A stretch of 35,333 bases of DNA from Caryophanales bacterium (GTDB lineage: Bacteria; Bacillota_I; Bacilli_A; RFN20; CAG-288): positions 1 to 35,333 of the forward strand of contig JAJVUU010000015.1 of NCBI GenBank assembly GCA_021621525.1, written 5' to 3'. Shown here in pieces: positions 16,815 to 25,273 of this stretch. The notes under the pieces are model-generated. The model was not told where the DNA came from and did not search any database. It saw nothing but the letters and a program-made list of their open reading frames with translations. Every line of letters begins with the position of its first letter. The first letter of the stretch is position 1. The translations under genes were made by a program, and so were the position numbers.

Positions 16815-16842
16815 ATGTCTTTTTCATCGAAAGGAGAATCAT

Positions 16843-17448
16843 ATGACACAAGTCAACAAAGATGAAACAGAAAAAGTCGGTTTTTGGAAGAACTGGGCCA
16901 AATCCATGAAATTGGATACCAGAAGCATCGCCATGAATGCCATCATAGCTGCGATGTATGCTGCTCTCACGTATGCCTTTTTCTTCTGCTCCTATGGACC
17001 TTTGCAGGTGCGCATCAGTGAATTCATGGTGCTTCTTGCCTTTTTCAATCCAAACTATATCTATGGCTTGACCATCGGGTGCATCGTATCCAACATCTAT
17101 TCTCCTGCCTTCAGCGCATTCTGCTCTCCACTGGATATCGTTGTAGGCACTTTGGCCACCTTGATTGCTGTCCTTCTGATTTCCTTTAGCAGGCACCTTT
17201 TTGTTGCCTCCATCTTCCCTGCCTTGTCCAACGGATTCCTTCTTGCCTTTGAATTCACCTTTTTGACAAACGGGGAAGAGATTCCTACCCCTGCCCTCTT
17301 CTGGAGTAACTTCGGCTGGGTCTGCCTTGGCGAAGTCATCGCCGTCTGTGTGCTTGGATATCTCATCTTCATGCTTCTTTCAAAAACGAGGAAACAATCC
17401 TTCTTCAAGATGATCCATGCGACCCAGAATCTGAATTTCCGTTTTTAA
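16843..17448 (+). CDS. queT: QueT family queuosine-precursor transporter
   Basis: A 201-residue integral membrane protein with about five to six hydrophobic helices after a charged ~35-residue N-terminus. It matches the QueT (COG4708) family, S-components of ECF transporters that import queuosine precursors such as preQ1. Supporting segments are YGPLQVRISEF and the conserved-looking CIVSNIYSP. The start follows AAAGGAG at good spacing. It is a single-gene unit under a preQ1-I riboswitch and terminator, which independently supports the substrate. The shared ECF energising module is not in this window. Confidence 0.9.
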   Translation: MTQVNKDETEKVGFWKNWAKSMKLDTRSIAMNAIIAAMYAALTYAFFFCSYGPLQVRISEFMVLLAFFNPNYIYGLTIGCIVSNIYSPAFSAFCSPLDIVVGTLATLIAVLLISFSRHLFVASIFPALSNGFLLAFEFTFLTNGEEIPTPALFWSNFGWVCLGEVIAVCVLGYLIFMLLSKTRKQSFFKMIHATQNLNFRF

Positions 17449-17471
17449 AGAGTCTCGGTCTTCTTTTGATG

Positions 17472-17480
17472 TGCTATCAT
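17472..17480 (+). promoter_or_regulatory. Extended -10 promoter giving a probably leaderless mRNA
   Basis: TG at 17472-17473, one base, then TATCAT at 17475-17480 form an extended -10 element. The ATG at 17488 lies only seven bases downstream, and no Shine-Dalgarno sequence lies between. Transcription would start at or next to the start codon. Confidence 0.45.
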
Positions 17481-17487
17481 CATAGCC

Positions 17488-18066
17488 ATGAAAGAATATA
17501 CATTAGCTGAAATCAAGGCAGAGCTGTTTTCTGAAATCGAAGCCTTGGAAAACATCGAACCTGTCTGGAAGAACTGCCACAAGTGTCCTTTTCATGGGAA
17601 ATGCTGCATCGACAATGACATCGATATCCGTGAAGACGAATGGAAAGAAATCGAAACCTGCATCCTTTCTGATAGAAAAGTATATGATGAAGTAAGGAAG
17701 AATTTCCTTCATGATCAAAAATGCTATTTTCGCACACAGGAATGCTGTCTTATCCACGATGTCCGTCCGACCAACTGTATCTATACGCCTTATCAGCTTA
17801 TCAGGCCGAGGTTTTCTGGCGATGTCTATTATTCTTCCCGAAGTTCATGCTGCGATTTTGAGAACGTCGGAAAAAAGGATGCCTCTCTTTCTTTCTACAA
17901 TGATTTCATCGTGAAGGTGGATGACAGGCATCCTTATTATCTTTATCTGAACTACTGGTTTGAGAATTTTGAAAACAAGAGTGTCGACTGCTATAAGATG
18001 ACAGGGAAGGAAAGACTATCGGAGTTCTTTACTTTGTATCCTTCTTTTCATCAGCAAAATCACTGA
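17488..18066 (+). CDS. YkgJ-family cysteine-cluster protein
   Basis: A 192-residue soluble protein with ten closely placed cysteines: C30 and C33 (NCHKC), C39-C40, C79, C86-C87, C97 in CCLIHDVRPTNC, and C121-C122. This spacing, with the HDVRPxxC segment, fits the YkgJ (CxxCxxCC) family, thought to chelate zinc or iron. The precise role is unknown. It has no Shine-Dalgarno sequence and starts right after an extended -10. Its last 38 bases overlap the end of the convergent gene at 18029-18760. Confidence 0.72.
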   Translation: MKEYTLAEIKAELFSEIEALENIEPVWKNCHKCPFHGKCCIDNDIDIREDEWKEIETCILSDRKVYDEVRKNFLHDQKCYFRTQECCLIHDVRPTNCIYTPYQLIRPRFSGDVYYSSRSSCCDFENVGKKDASLSFYNDFIVKVDDRHPYYLYLNYWFENFENKSVDCYKMTGKERLSEFFTLYPSFHQQNH

Positions 18067-18760
18067 GGATATCCTTGATATCATCTTTTATCTTACCTTT
18101 CAAATCGGGGGATAAGGAATCGAAGTCTTCCTTCTTCTCGTCCTTTGTCTGGCTGTCTTTGAAGCTGATATCCAGGATTCTCTTACGAATGTTCTTGAGA
18201 CCTCGTCTTATCTCATAGCCATCGATGTAATAGATGGTGACCGCTTCCCAGACGAAGACCCATGCAGCGATATCGATGATTTCGACAAGGATGTTCTCCA
18301 CGATACCGTTGAATGGCTGGAGGACCTGTAAGATGATGTTTATAAGGAGCAAGAGTACACCGATGGCTGTCAAGGACAAGGCTACCCTTCTTTTCCTTCT
18401 TGTCGAAATGGCAAAGCTGAGGTATTTCATGTCGATGTTCTTTTCCAAGGCTGCCATCAGGACATCCGGAGAGCAGCCCTTCATGTCGTCGATTTCGAAT
18501 TCGAAGTTGACCTTGTAGCTGAAGGGGACGCTCTTCAGCACCTGTTCCATTTTATCCCATAAGGCGCTGTTGAGCATGAGATTCTTTTTATAGGATGAAT
18601 CGATGATGTCGTCGATGGATGCGAAGTATATCCTGGCCGTCACGATCCTGTTTTCCTTGTCGACGTCATAGATATAGTCCAAGAGTCTGTTTTGTCTGTC
18701 AAACAACTCTTTCGGGCTTTTCAAGAAGAGCTTTCTTTTGTCAGGGAGCTGAAGTATCAT
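18029..18760 (-). CDS. Two-TM membrane protein of unknown function
   Basis: A 243-residue protein with no family I recognise. The N-terminal ~120 residues look soluble, with mixed strands and helices. Two TM helices follow, at about 126-148 and 157-179, and then a charged cytoplasmic tail rich in Lys and Asp. ATG at 18760 is chosen because the upstream in-frame ATG at 18775 is part of ATGGAGG, which serves as ribosome binding site eight bases before it. Both ends are probably cytoplasmic, given RRKRR just ahead of the first TM helix. It overlaps the cysteine-cluster gene tail to tail by 38 bases. Confidence 0.75.
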   Translation of the reverse strand: MILQLPDKRKLFLKSPKELFDRQNRLLDYIYDVDKENRIVTARIYFASIDDIIDSSYKKNLMLNSALWDKMEQVLKSVPFSYKVNFEFEIDDMKGCSPDVLMAALEKNIDMKYLSFAISTRRKRRVALSLTAIGVLLLLINIILQVLQPFNGIVENILVEIIDIAAWVFVWEAVTIYYIDGYEIRRGLKNIRKRILDISFKDSQTKDEKKEDFDSLSPDLKGKIKDDIKDILSDFADEKKDTK

Positions 18761-18811
18761 TTGTTTGTCCTCCATGGATTATTGTAAATAGAGAAAATAC
18801 GAAATCAAAGG

Positions 18812-18847
18812 AAAACCATCACGGTTTTACAAAAAAGCAGGTATAAT
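18812..18847 (+). promoter_or_regulatory. -10 element with an inverted repeat ahead of the aminopeptidase gene
   Basis: TATAAT lies at 18842-18847. A small inverted repeat, AAAACC at 18812-18817 and GGTTTT at 18823-18828, falls over the -35 region. No good -35 hexamer is present, so an activator or operator role for the repeat is possible but unproven. Confidence 0.35.
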
Positions 18848-18913
18848 CTACTTGTTCAGGAAGAATTTGCCAAGGCATTCGGTAGCTTAGGCAGATTCCG
18901 TAGGAGAAAAGAA

Positions 18914-20278
18914 ATGTACGCTAAAAACATCTGGCTTGATGCTGACGAAAAAAAGAAGAAGGCCATCTTTGCCTACAACGAGGGATATAAGGAATTTCTC
19001 ACTCAGGCAAAGACGGAACGAATGGCTGTCAAAAAAGCTGTCGAAGAAGCTAGGAATCATGGCTTTGTCGATATCCATGATGTCAAGAAAATCAAGGCTG
19101 GCGACAAGATCTATGCGACCAACAAGGACAAGAACTTCATCTGCTTCGTGATTGGAAAGAAGCCGCTGGACGAAGGCATGAGGATCCTTGGTGCCCACAT
19201 CGATTCACCGAGACTTGACATCAAGCAGAATCCTCTTTTTGACAAGGGTGGCTATGCCATGCTTGAAACCCATTACTATGGCGGAATCAAGAAATATCAA
19301 TATACTACCATTCCGCTTGCCCTGCATGGCGTTGTCTATAAGAAGGATGGAAGCCATGTCGAAGTCTCTGTCGGTGAGGAGGATGGTGAACCTGTCTTGG
19401 GCATCACTGACCTTTTGATTCATCTTTCCGCCGATCTGCTTTCGAAACCGGCCGGAAAGGTTGTCGAGGGAGAAGACCTTGACGTCATGATCGGAAACAT
19501 TCCTCTCGATGACAAAGAAAAGGAACCCTTCTCTGACTACATCATGGGAATCCTAAAGGAAAAATATGGCATGGAGAAGGAAGACTTCCTTTCCAGTGAG
19601 CTTGTCTGCGTCCCGGCAGGAAAGGCCAGGGACTTCGGCCTAGACTCTTCCATGGTCGCAGGATACGGACAGGATGACAAGGTCTGTGCCTATACTTCCT
19701 TGACGGCTCTTTTGGATACGAAGAAGCCAGAATATACGTCTTGCGTTGTCTTGGTCGACAAGGAGGAAGTCGGAAGCATCGGTGCTACCGGTGCCCAGTC
19801 CATGTGGTTTGAAAACGTCGTTGCCGAACTCCTCCACCTGATGGGGAATGACAGCTATCTTGCCCTTCGTCATGCGATGAGCAACAGCCATATGCTTTCA
19901 AGCGACGTCTCCTGTGGAGTCGATCCGATTTATCCGAGTGCCAACGAACCGAAGAATTCCTGCTACCTTTCCAAGGGTATCGTCTTCAACAAGTATACCG
20001 GTGCCAGGGGAAAGAGCGGATGCAACGATGCCATGCCGGAATTCCTTGCCTTCATCCGCAAGACCATGGATGATAACGGACTTCATTATCAGACCAGTGA
20101 AATCGGCAAGGTCGACCAGGGAGGAGGCGGAACGATCGCCTATATCTTAGGTAACTACAACATGTATGTCCTCGATGCCGGTGTCCCGGTGTTAAGCATG
20201 CATTCGCCGATGGAAATCGTCTCCAAGGCCGATGTCTATGAAGCATATCTTGCCTACAAGGCGTTTTTGATCGCCTGA
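18914..20278 (+). CDS. M18-family metalloaminopeptidase
   Basis: A 454-residue protein matching bacterial M18 aspartyl/leucyl aminopeptidases. Zinc ligands and catalytic residues are visible: HID in GAHIDSPRLD (His95, Asp97), the DKEEVGSIGATG segment with the paired Glu, DVSCGVDP near residue 335, and the C-terminal His in SMHSPMEIVS. These enzymes form large cytosolic complexes that trim N-terminal residues from peptides. The start follows TAGGAG. It has its own promoter region, is transcribed alone and is followed by a gene on the opposite strand. Confidence 0.93.
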   Translation: MYAKNIWLDADEKKKKAIFAYNEGYKEFLTQAKTERMAVKKAVEEARNHGFVDIHDVKKIKAGDKIYATNKDKNFICFVIGKKPLDEGMRILGAHIDSPRLDIKQNPLFDKGGYAMLETHYYGGIKKYQYTTIPLALHGVVYKKDGSHVEVSVGEEDGEPVLGITDLLIHLSADLLSKPAGKVVEGEDLDVMIGNIPLDDKEKEPFSDYIMGILKEKYGMEKEDFLSSELVCVPAGKARDFGLDSSMVAGYGQDDKVCAYTSLTALLDTKKPEYTSCVVLVDKEEVGSIGATGAQSMWFENVVAELLHLMGNDSYLALRHAMSNSHMLSSDVSCGVDPIYPSANEPKNSCYLSKGIVFNKYTGARGKSGCNDAMPEFLAFIRKTMDDNGLHYQTSEIGKVDQGGGGTIAYILGNYNMYVLDAGVPVLSMHSPMEIVSKADVYEAYLAYKAFLIA

Positions 20279-20298
20279 CGTTTTCTTTTTTGCTATAC

Positions 20299-20312
20299 TA
20301 ACCTTGAGGTTA
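20299..20312. repeat. Short inverted repeat after the aminopeptidase gene
   Basis: TAACCT and AGGTTA flank a two-base centre in the gap between two convergent genes. A TATACT at 20294-20299 touches it. It could be an operator or chance; no T-tract makes it a terminator. The rest of the 20279-20419 gap holds only a 29-codon minus-strand frame (20334-20423) that starts on the stop of the next gene and that I cannot support. Confidence 0.25.
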
Positions 20313-20419
20313 AAACGGATTATAAGGATCTCTCTATATCCGGTCGTCTTCCACGAAGGGCATTGTCATCCATGATAAAGCAATTCGGATTTCTTCTGCG
20401 CCAGATGGAAGGCGAAACC

Positions 20420-21646
20420 TCATTTTTTCTGTGTCTCTTTTTTCGGACGGAAGAATCGCTTGAGGAAATTATCCTTTTTCTCAGGCTTCTCCAGCATTGG
20501 AATGTCATTCTCCAGGGCCGGCTTGTCAACCGCTTTCAAAGATGCGGCTTCTTCCTTGATTTCTTCGTTGAGTTTCTGAATGGATTCTTCGCTGATGTCG
20601 ATGGTAAATTCATCCATGGTCTGTTCATGAAGCACTTCCTGCATATGGTATTGGCTCAGCATGACCTTGATCGTATATCTTCCGATGAGATAGGTCATGG
20701 TTCCGTTTCCCAAGAACTGGGCACCCATGTCGATGACCTCGGCAAAAATCTGGACGAGGAAATTGGAGGAATCCTTCTTGAAGAGCTTGCCAAGAAGGGA
20801 TGTGTTCTTGTTCATCGTATTCAGACCGATGCTGATGCAGACGTTCCTGATGACTTTGAACATGATCCGGTTCATCTCATAGTTGGTCGGTCTGAATCCA
20901 TATAGCCATATCAGGTCCTTGATGAGCTGCATGTTCTTGACGGCGACGATGGACATGTCAAGCATGGCATTCTGGCTTAAGGCAGTCAGGCATCCTGTCG
21001 AAAGAGCTCTCTTCATGATGAGGCTGTTAGCCTTCTTGTAGATGATGCCGTCATTTTTCATGGCGGTGGACAAATAGTGGAACATATCTAAGGCATCTTT
21101 GCTTCTATAATCAGGAGCGTTTGTCTGATATTTTCTTGCAAGCTTCATGATTTTATTGAAGTTCTCTACTTCCTTATCTTCTTTGGCAGATACAAACGTC
21201 TTAGCTTTTGACTTATCGATGTAGTTCAAAACGACACTTTGGTTTTCGATGTTTCTTGCAATTTCAAAGCGGACGTTGTTGTTCTTTCTTTCGGAGAAGC
21301 GGCGGTTTTCTTTTCTTTTCAAATCGATGTCGAAGGAATGCTTGCCATAGATAGAGCAGATGACGATGACGAAGCAGACGGTATAGATGAGCGAAAGGAT
21401 GGATAAGACGACGATGCCGAAGATCCTGTTGATTTCAAGCAATGTGTTTGCAATGGTTGCAAAAAGCCCGAGGCCAAGAAGATAGATGGCACATGACAGG
21501 GTTATCAAAAGGATGCGGTTGCGTCTTTCCTCCTTGCTGTGGGTCACGTTTTCCTGGTACTCGATGAAGGAAAGTTCCTCATCGTCTTCAAGGGTCTTGC
21601 GGTCGATGTCTTTCTGGATTTTGTCTTCCAACTGTTTCTTTTCCAT
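20420..21646 (-). CDS. DUF697/YcjF-like membrane protein
   Basis: A 408-residue protein. An acidic N-terminus of ~40 residues is followed by two TM helices at about 45-69 and 76-99, then a basic cytoplasmic region. A helical domain near 210-290 includes MLDMSIVAVKNMQLI and WLYGFRP. This resembles the DUF697 pattern (a helix, Asp, then a YGxRP segment) found in YcjF and related GTPase-linked membrane proteins. The C-terminal 60 residues are charged and disordered. No nucleotide-binding motif is present. Its function is unknown and the family call is tentative. The start has a weak ribosome binding site. Confidence 0.6.
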   Translation of the reverse strand: MEKKQLEDKIQKDIDRKTLEDDEELSFIEYQENVTHSKEERRNRILLITLSCAIYLLGLGLFATIANTLLEINRIFGIVVLSILSLIYTVCFVIVICSIYGKHSFDIDLKRKENRRFSERKNNNVRFEIARNIENQSVVLNYIDKSKAKTFVSAKEDKEVENFNKIMKLARKYQTNAPDYRSKDALDMFHYLSTAMKNDGIIYKKANSLIMKRALSTGCLTALSQNAMLDMSIVAVKNMQLIKDLIWLYGFRPTNYEMNRIMFKVIRNVCISIGLNTMNKNTSLLGKLFKKDSSNFLVQIFAEVIDMGAQFLGNGTMTYLIGRYTIKVMLSQYHMQEVLHEQTMDEFTIDISEESIQKLNEEIKEEAASLKAVDKPALENDIPMLEKPEKKDNFLKRFFRPKKETQKK

Positions 21647-21728
21647 TTATCCATATTTTATCATACTTACCAAGGAAATAGATAACACACTCTTACCGAG
21701 GAAACTTTTCTTCCTTTCGACATTTTTT

Positions 21729-21734
21729 TATAAT
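21729..21734 (+). promoter_or_regulatory. -10 element giving a near-leaderless mRNA
   Basis: A perfect TATAAT lies nine bases before the ATG at 21744, after a run of seven T. Transcription would begin about three bases before the start codon, and only a partial GGA lies upstream. A clear -35 is not visible. Confidence 0.45.
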
Positions 21735-21743
21735 GGATTCAGC

Positions 21744-24263
21744 ATGAAAAAACGCTATTTCCTCTTAGGCATCATTTCCTTCCTCTGTTCCTGTAACGCA
21801 GAACCGCCTTCTTCTTTTATCTCTTCCTTCCAGGAAGGAGAGGTTTCTTCCATGCCTGAAGAAAAGACTGTTTATGTCTATCTTGATGCAGCAGGTGGAG
21901 TTCTTTCAGAAAGCACATTGGAACTGAAATACGCCAAACCCTATTCCCTTCCTGTTCCGACATCCGTTTCTTCGATGGGGAACGTCCAGTTTGACGGGTG
22001 GTATCACCTTGATACCAAGGTAGATATGTCCGGAGACAGCTTTCCTTTTTTGGATGACGTCACCTTGAAGGCAAAGTGGACGAACACGGACTTTACGTTC
22101 CGAAAAATTGCCTCAGGCTATGAAGTTGCCTCAATCAAAGGTGATAAGAGAGAATACATCATCCCTTCCTTGTATGACGGAAAAAAGGTCACCTGTATTT
22201 CAAGCAGAGCTTTCAGGAACCGCAAGAACGTGACTTCCGTCTATCTTCCGAAAACCATGACGGAGATATCCCATGAAGCCTTCTATCGATGCAGCAATCT
22301 GAAGAAGCTATCCTTGCCAAAAAGCATAGAAAGAATCGGATACAGTGCCTTTGATGGATGCAAGAAACTCAAGGATGTCTATTATGAAGGGGATGTGGAT
22401 TCATGGCTGAGGATTGAGTTTGAAGAAGATGCCAATCCCTGCATGAATTCTGCGACCCTCTATTTTGACAATGCCGTCCTGGATGAAATACGCATCCAGG
22501 GAATCGATAGAATCCCTGGAGAATCCTTCCACGGGGTACAGAACAGGATGAATGTCATCATGAGTGATGATGTCACCTCTATCGGGAAATCGGCCTTCTT
22601 AGGAAGTGGACTGACGTCTATCGTCTTCTCAAAGAATATCACGGAGATCAAGGAAGACTGCTTCCAGAAATGTTATTCCCTTTTATCTGCTACATTGCCC
22701 GAGAAGATCACCGCTTTACCTTCATCTCTTTTCTCCTCTTGCTTTGCCTTGAAAGAGGTCGTCCTTCCAAATGGTATCAAGGAGATTCCTTCCTCCCTGT
22801 TTGAAAACTGCTATGCATTGGAGAAATGCCATATCCCGGAAGGAGTCGTTCAGATTTCTACCAACGCCTTTTCGGGATGTAGGAAGCTATCTGAAATCAT
22901 CCTTCCGTCTTCACTGGGAAAAATAGCGGCAGGCGCTTTTTCCAATTGCTCATCCCTAAAAGAAATCCATATTCCTAGGAATGTGGAAGAGATATCCCAA
23001 GGTGCCTTTTCAACCACACCTGGTGTTGAAAAGGTGACCGTCGACAAGGAAAATCAAACCTACTCTCAAGGAAGAGATGCCATCCTGGATGAGGAAGGAA
23101 ATGTCTTATATGGGTGTAAGAACACGATTCTGGAAGAAGGGATCAGGAAGATTCTTCCCCAGGCATTCTTTGGCTGTTCTGGTTTAGAAGAACTTTCCTT
23201 TCCTACCTCTCTTGAAAGCATCGGAGACTATGCCTTTTCCAACAGCTCCCTGCCATCCCTGGCTATAGGAGAAAACCTCTCTTATATTGGAAAGAATGCT
23301 TTTACCGGTGCATCCAAGCTGAAAGAGATTCTGGTTTCGAAATCAAATCTGATGTTCTCTTCCATCGGAAACTGTCTTCTGGATAAGGATGGGAAGAACT
23401 TGCTTCTAGGATGTCAGACATCAATCATCCCAGATACGGTCGAAAATATCGCCAAGGAAGCCTTTTATTACAATTCTTCCATCAAGGAAATCACCATACC
23501 ATCCAATGTAAAGACGATATCGAATAATGCCTTTTCCCATTGCTACTCCTTAGGGAAAATCAATTTTGAAGAAGGACTGGAAGAAATCGGGGGTGAAGCT
23601 TTTTCCTTCTCCTTTGCCTTGAGGGAAATCAAGCTTCCGGATACGTTATCGAAAATAGGAGAGAAGACCTTCTCTTCCTGTATCAGCCTTTCGGAAGCCA
23701 GATTGTCTGACTTGAAGGAACTTCCTTCCCTTCTTTTTGAAGATTGCACATCCTTGGAAAAGGTCCATATATCCAAAAAGACGGAAAGCATCGATCCGAC
23801 CTGTTTCCTTTTCTGCCCATCTCTTCTTGATATCGAGATAGAGGAAGGAAATCCAAACTATGTCTATTCGGACCATTGCCTGATGAATCCTGACAAGACA
23901 GAACTCTATCATGGATGTTACTTAAGCAAGATGAGTGATGGCATCAAGAACATCGGCGCCTATTCTTTCTATGGTCAGGGTCTACCTTCTTCTCTTGAGA
24001 TTCCCAAAGGAGTATTGTCCATACAAGAGGAAGCCTTCGGTCAGTCTCTTGGACTTGAAAGCCTTACGCTTCCAAAAAGTATCCAGACCATTGAAGAAAA
24101 TGCCTTTGAAGGATGTGACGAATTATCTTTGGTCAGCTATCCAGGCACACAGAAAGAGTTCCAGAAGGTCCAACTCGGATTTGGCTGCTTCTATGATACC
24201 GATATCGATTCTGTCAAATGCAGTGATGGAAACTATGTTCTTTCCGATGATTCTCTTGAGTGA
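21744..24263 (+). CDS. BspA-like leucine-rich repeat lipoprotein
   Basis: An 839-residue surface lipoprotein. The signal MKKRYFLLGIISFLCSC has a lipobox ending at Cys17. After a Ser-rich linker, residues ~43-112 resemble an InlB B-repeat (LDAAGG, VQFDGWYH, VTLKAKW). From about 125 to the end there are about 23 BspA-type repeats of the form I-x-x-x-AF-x-x-C-x-x-L, with IP or LP turns. Two repeats are interrupted by a CLLDKDGKNLL-type insert. Such proteins bind host or community partners in gut bacteria. ATG 21744 is the only start that includes the signal peptide; the frame upstream is antisense to the neighbouring gene. Its stop abuts that of the next, convergent gene. Confidence 0.88.
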   Translation: MKKRYFLLGIISFLCSCNAEPPSSFISSFQEGEVSSMPEEKTVYVYLDAAGGVLSESTLELKYAKPYSLPVPTSVSSMGNVQFDGWYHLDTKVDMSGDSFPFLDDVTLKAKWTNTDFTFRKIASGYEVASIKGDKREYIIPSLYDGKKVTCISSRAFRNRKNVTSVYLPKTMTEISHEAFYRCSNLKKLSLPKSIERIGYSAFDGCKKLKDVYYEGDVDSWLRIEFEEDANPCMNSATLYFDNAVLDEIRIQGIDRIPGESFHGVQNRMNVIMSDDVTSIGKSAFLGSGLTSIVFSKNITEIKEDCFQKCYSLLSATLPEKITALPSSLFSSCFALKEVVLPNGIKEIPSSLFENCYALEKCHIPEGVVQISTNAFSGCRKLSEIILPSSLGKIAAGAFSNCSSLKEIHIPRNVEEISQGAFSTTPGVEKVTVDKENQTYSQGRDAILDEEGNVLYGCKNTILEEGIRKILPQAFFGCSGLEELSFPTSLESIGDYAFSNSSLPSLAIGENLSYIGKNAFTGASKLKEILVSKSNLMFSSIGNCLLDKDGKNLLLGCQTSIIPDTVENIAKEAFYYNSSIKEITIPSNVKTISNNAFSHCYSLGKINFEEGLEEIGGEAFSFSFALREIKLPDTLSKIGEKTFSSCISLSEARLSDLKELPSLLFEDCTSLEKVHISKKTESIDPTCFLFCPSLLDIEIEEGNPNYVYSDHCLMNPDKTELYHGCYLSKMSDGIKNIGAYSFYGQGLPSSLEIPKGVLSIQEEAFGQSLGLESLTLPKSIQTIEENAFEGCDELSLVSYPGTQKEFQKVQLGFGCFYDTDIDSVKCSDGNYVLSDDSLE

Positions 24264-25172
24264 TCAGAAGTTGGTATTGCAGGATATGTCCTTAAAGAGG
24301 AAGGATACCTCTTCTATCGTATCGTCATCCAAAAGCATCGAAAGCCAATAGGAGTCATCGCTCATTCGCATCTCGACAGCCTGAAGCGTGTACCGCTCCA
24401 TATGGTTTCGGTCGAAGGAATCATGGATAGGGATGTCATCGTGACATACAGCGGATACGTCATGGAAGGTAAAGGAAGAAAAGCCGGTTGCATTTTTCTT
24501 TCTCAGGCCTTCAAAATGGAAGACGAAAACCAGATCATCTTCATCCATGTAAAGGCAGACGATGGGAAGCTTCTCGTTTCTGAAGTCCATGAAGCAATCC
24601 GGAAGAGAGAGAACGATGGGCTTAGAGGAAGCTTCCGCTTCCTTTTCAAGCTGACTGACCTCCTCTTTGGTCTTATCAAGATAGTCTTGTATCTTTCCAA
24701 AGATGTGATTTGGAATGCAGCCGAGAGCAAGAAAGCGGGGGTCGATCTCCTTCCGGAAGAGAAAGGGAATGTCAGACCTGCTCTTTGTGAGCTCTTCCTC
24801 ATATTGGCTTTCGAAGATCTTGGTGGCATGTTGACTATCAAAAGGGCCTCTGTTTTCAAAGATAAGCTTCTGCTTTGCCACTTGATAGTCATAGGCCTTC
24901 AAAGCCTCATCAAGGCTCTGGTAACCGACGATCCTTCTTGCGACAAGGTCATATTTCGGATACTTTTTTTCGTCGAAGTTCCGGATGACTTCCTCTCTTG
25001 TCTCCTTCATCTGTATCGGCGTGTTGAATAGCTTCTCAGCCTGAAGCAGCCTTTCGTGAAGCTTCTTTTGATAAAGTCCTTCAAAAGAGAGAGAATCGTC
25101 GACAGGCTCATAGCCGTTCAGGCAGTCGAGCTGCTTCTTTTTCATCAGGTATTCTTTGGTGAGATATTTCAT
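24264..25172 (-). CDS. DUF4085-like protein of unknown function
   Basis: A 302-residue soluble protein beginning MKYLTKEYL, the start typical of the DUF4085 family of Bacillota. It continues with a helical, charged central part (residues ~100-190) and a C-terminal beta-rich part with CLYMDEDDLVFVFHF. ATG 25172 is chosen because AAGGAAG precedes it; the in-frame ATG at 25205 has none. No enzyme motif, signal or TM helix is visible. It converges on the LRR lipoprotein gene with no bases between the stops. The family call is moderate and the function is unknown. Confidence 0.7.
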   Translation of the reverse strand: MKYLTKEYLMKKKQLDCLNGYEPVDDSLSFEGLYQKKLHERLLQAEKLFNTPIQMKETREEVIRNFDEKKYPKYDLVARRIVGYQSLDEALKAYDYQVAKQKLIFENRGPFDSQHATKIFESQYEEELTKSRSDIPFLFRKEIDPRFLALGCIPNHIFGKIQDYLDKTKEEVSQLEKEAEASSKPIVLSLPDCFMDFRNEKLPIVCLYMDEDDLVFVFHFEGLRKKNATGFSSFTFHDVSAVCHDDIPIHDSFDRNHMERYTLQAVEMRMSDDSYWLSMLLDDDTIEEVSFLFKDISCNTNF

Positions 25173-25240
25173 TTCTTGTTCTTCCTTGGGAAAAGAATAC
25201 CACATAGCAGATGAAAAAACATCTTTTCCTAAGAGGACTG

Positions 25241-25249
25241 TGGTAGAAT
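25241..25249 (+). promoter_or_regulatory. Extended -10 promoter of the MFS operon
   Basis: TG, one base, then TAGAAT at 25244-25249 form an extended -10 element ahead of the MFS gene. Unlike the two leaderless cases, a normal ribosome binding site (AGAGGA) follows before the ATG. Confidence 0.4.
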
Positions 25250-25273
25250 AAATCTCAAAAAAAGAGGACTTCC

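Noticed and set aside
20334..20423. 29-codon minus-strand frame starting on the stop of the DUF697-like gene
   Set aside because: Too short, no ribosome binding site of its own and no recognisable sequence; the ATGA overlap could be chance.
21486..21743. N-terminal extension of the LRR lipoprotein
   Set aside because: It runs antisense to the DUF697-like gene and would bury the signal peptide.
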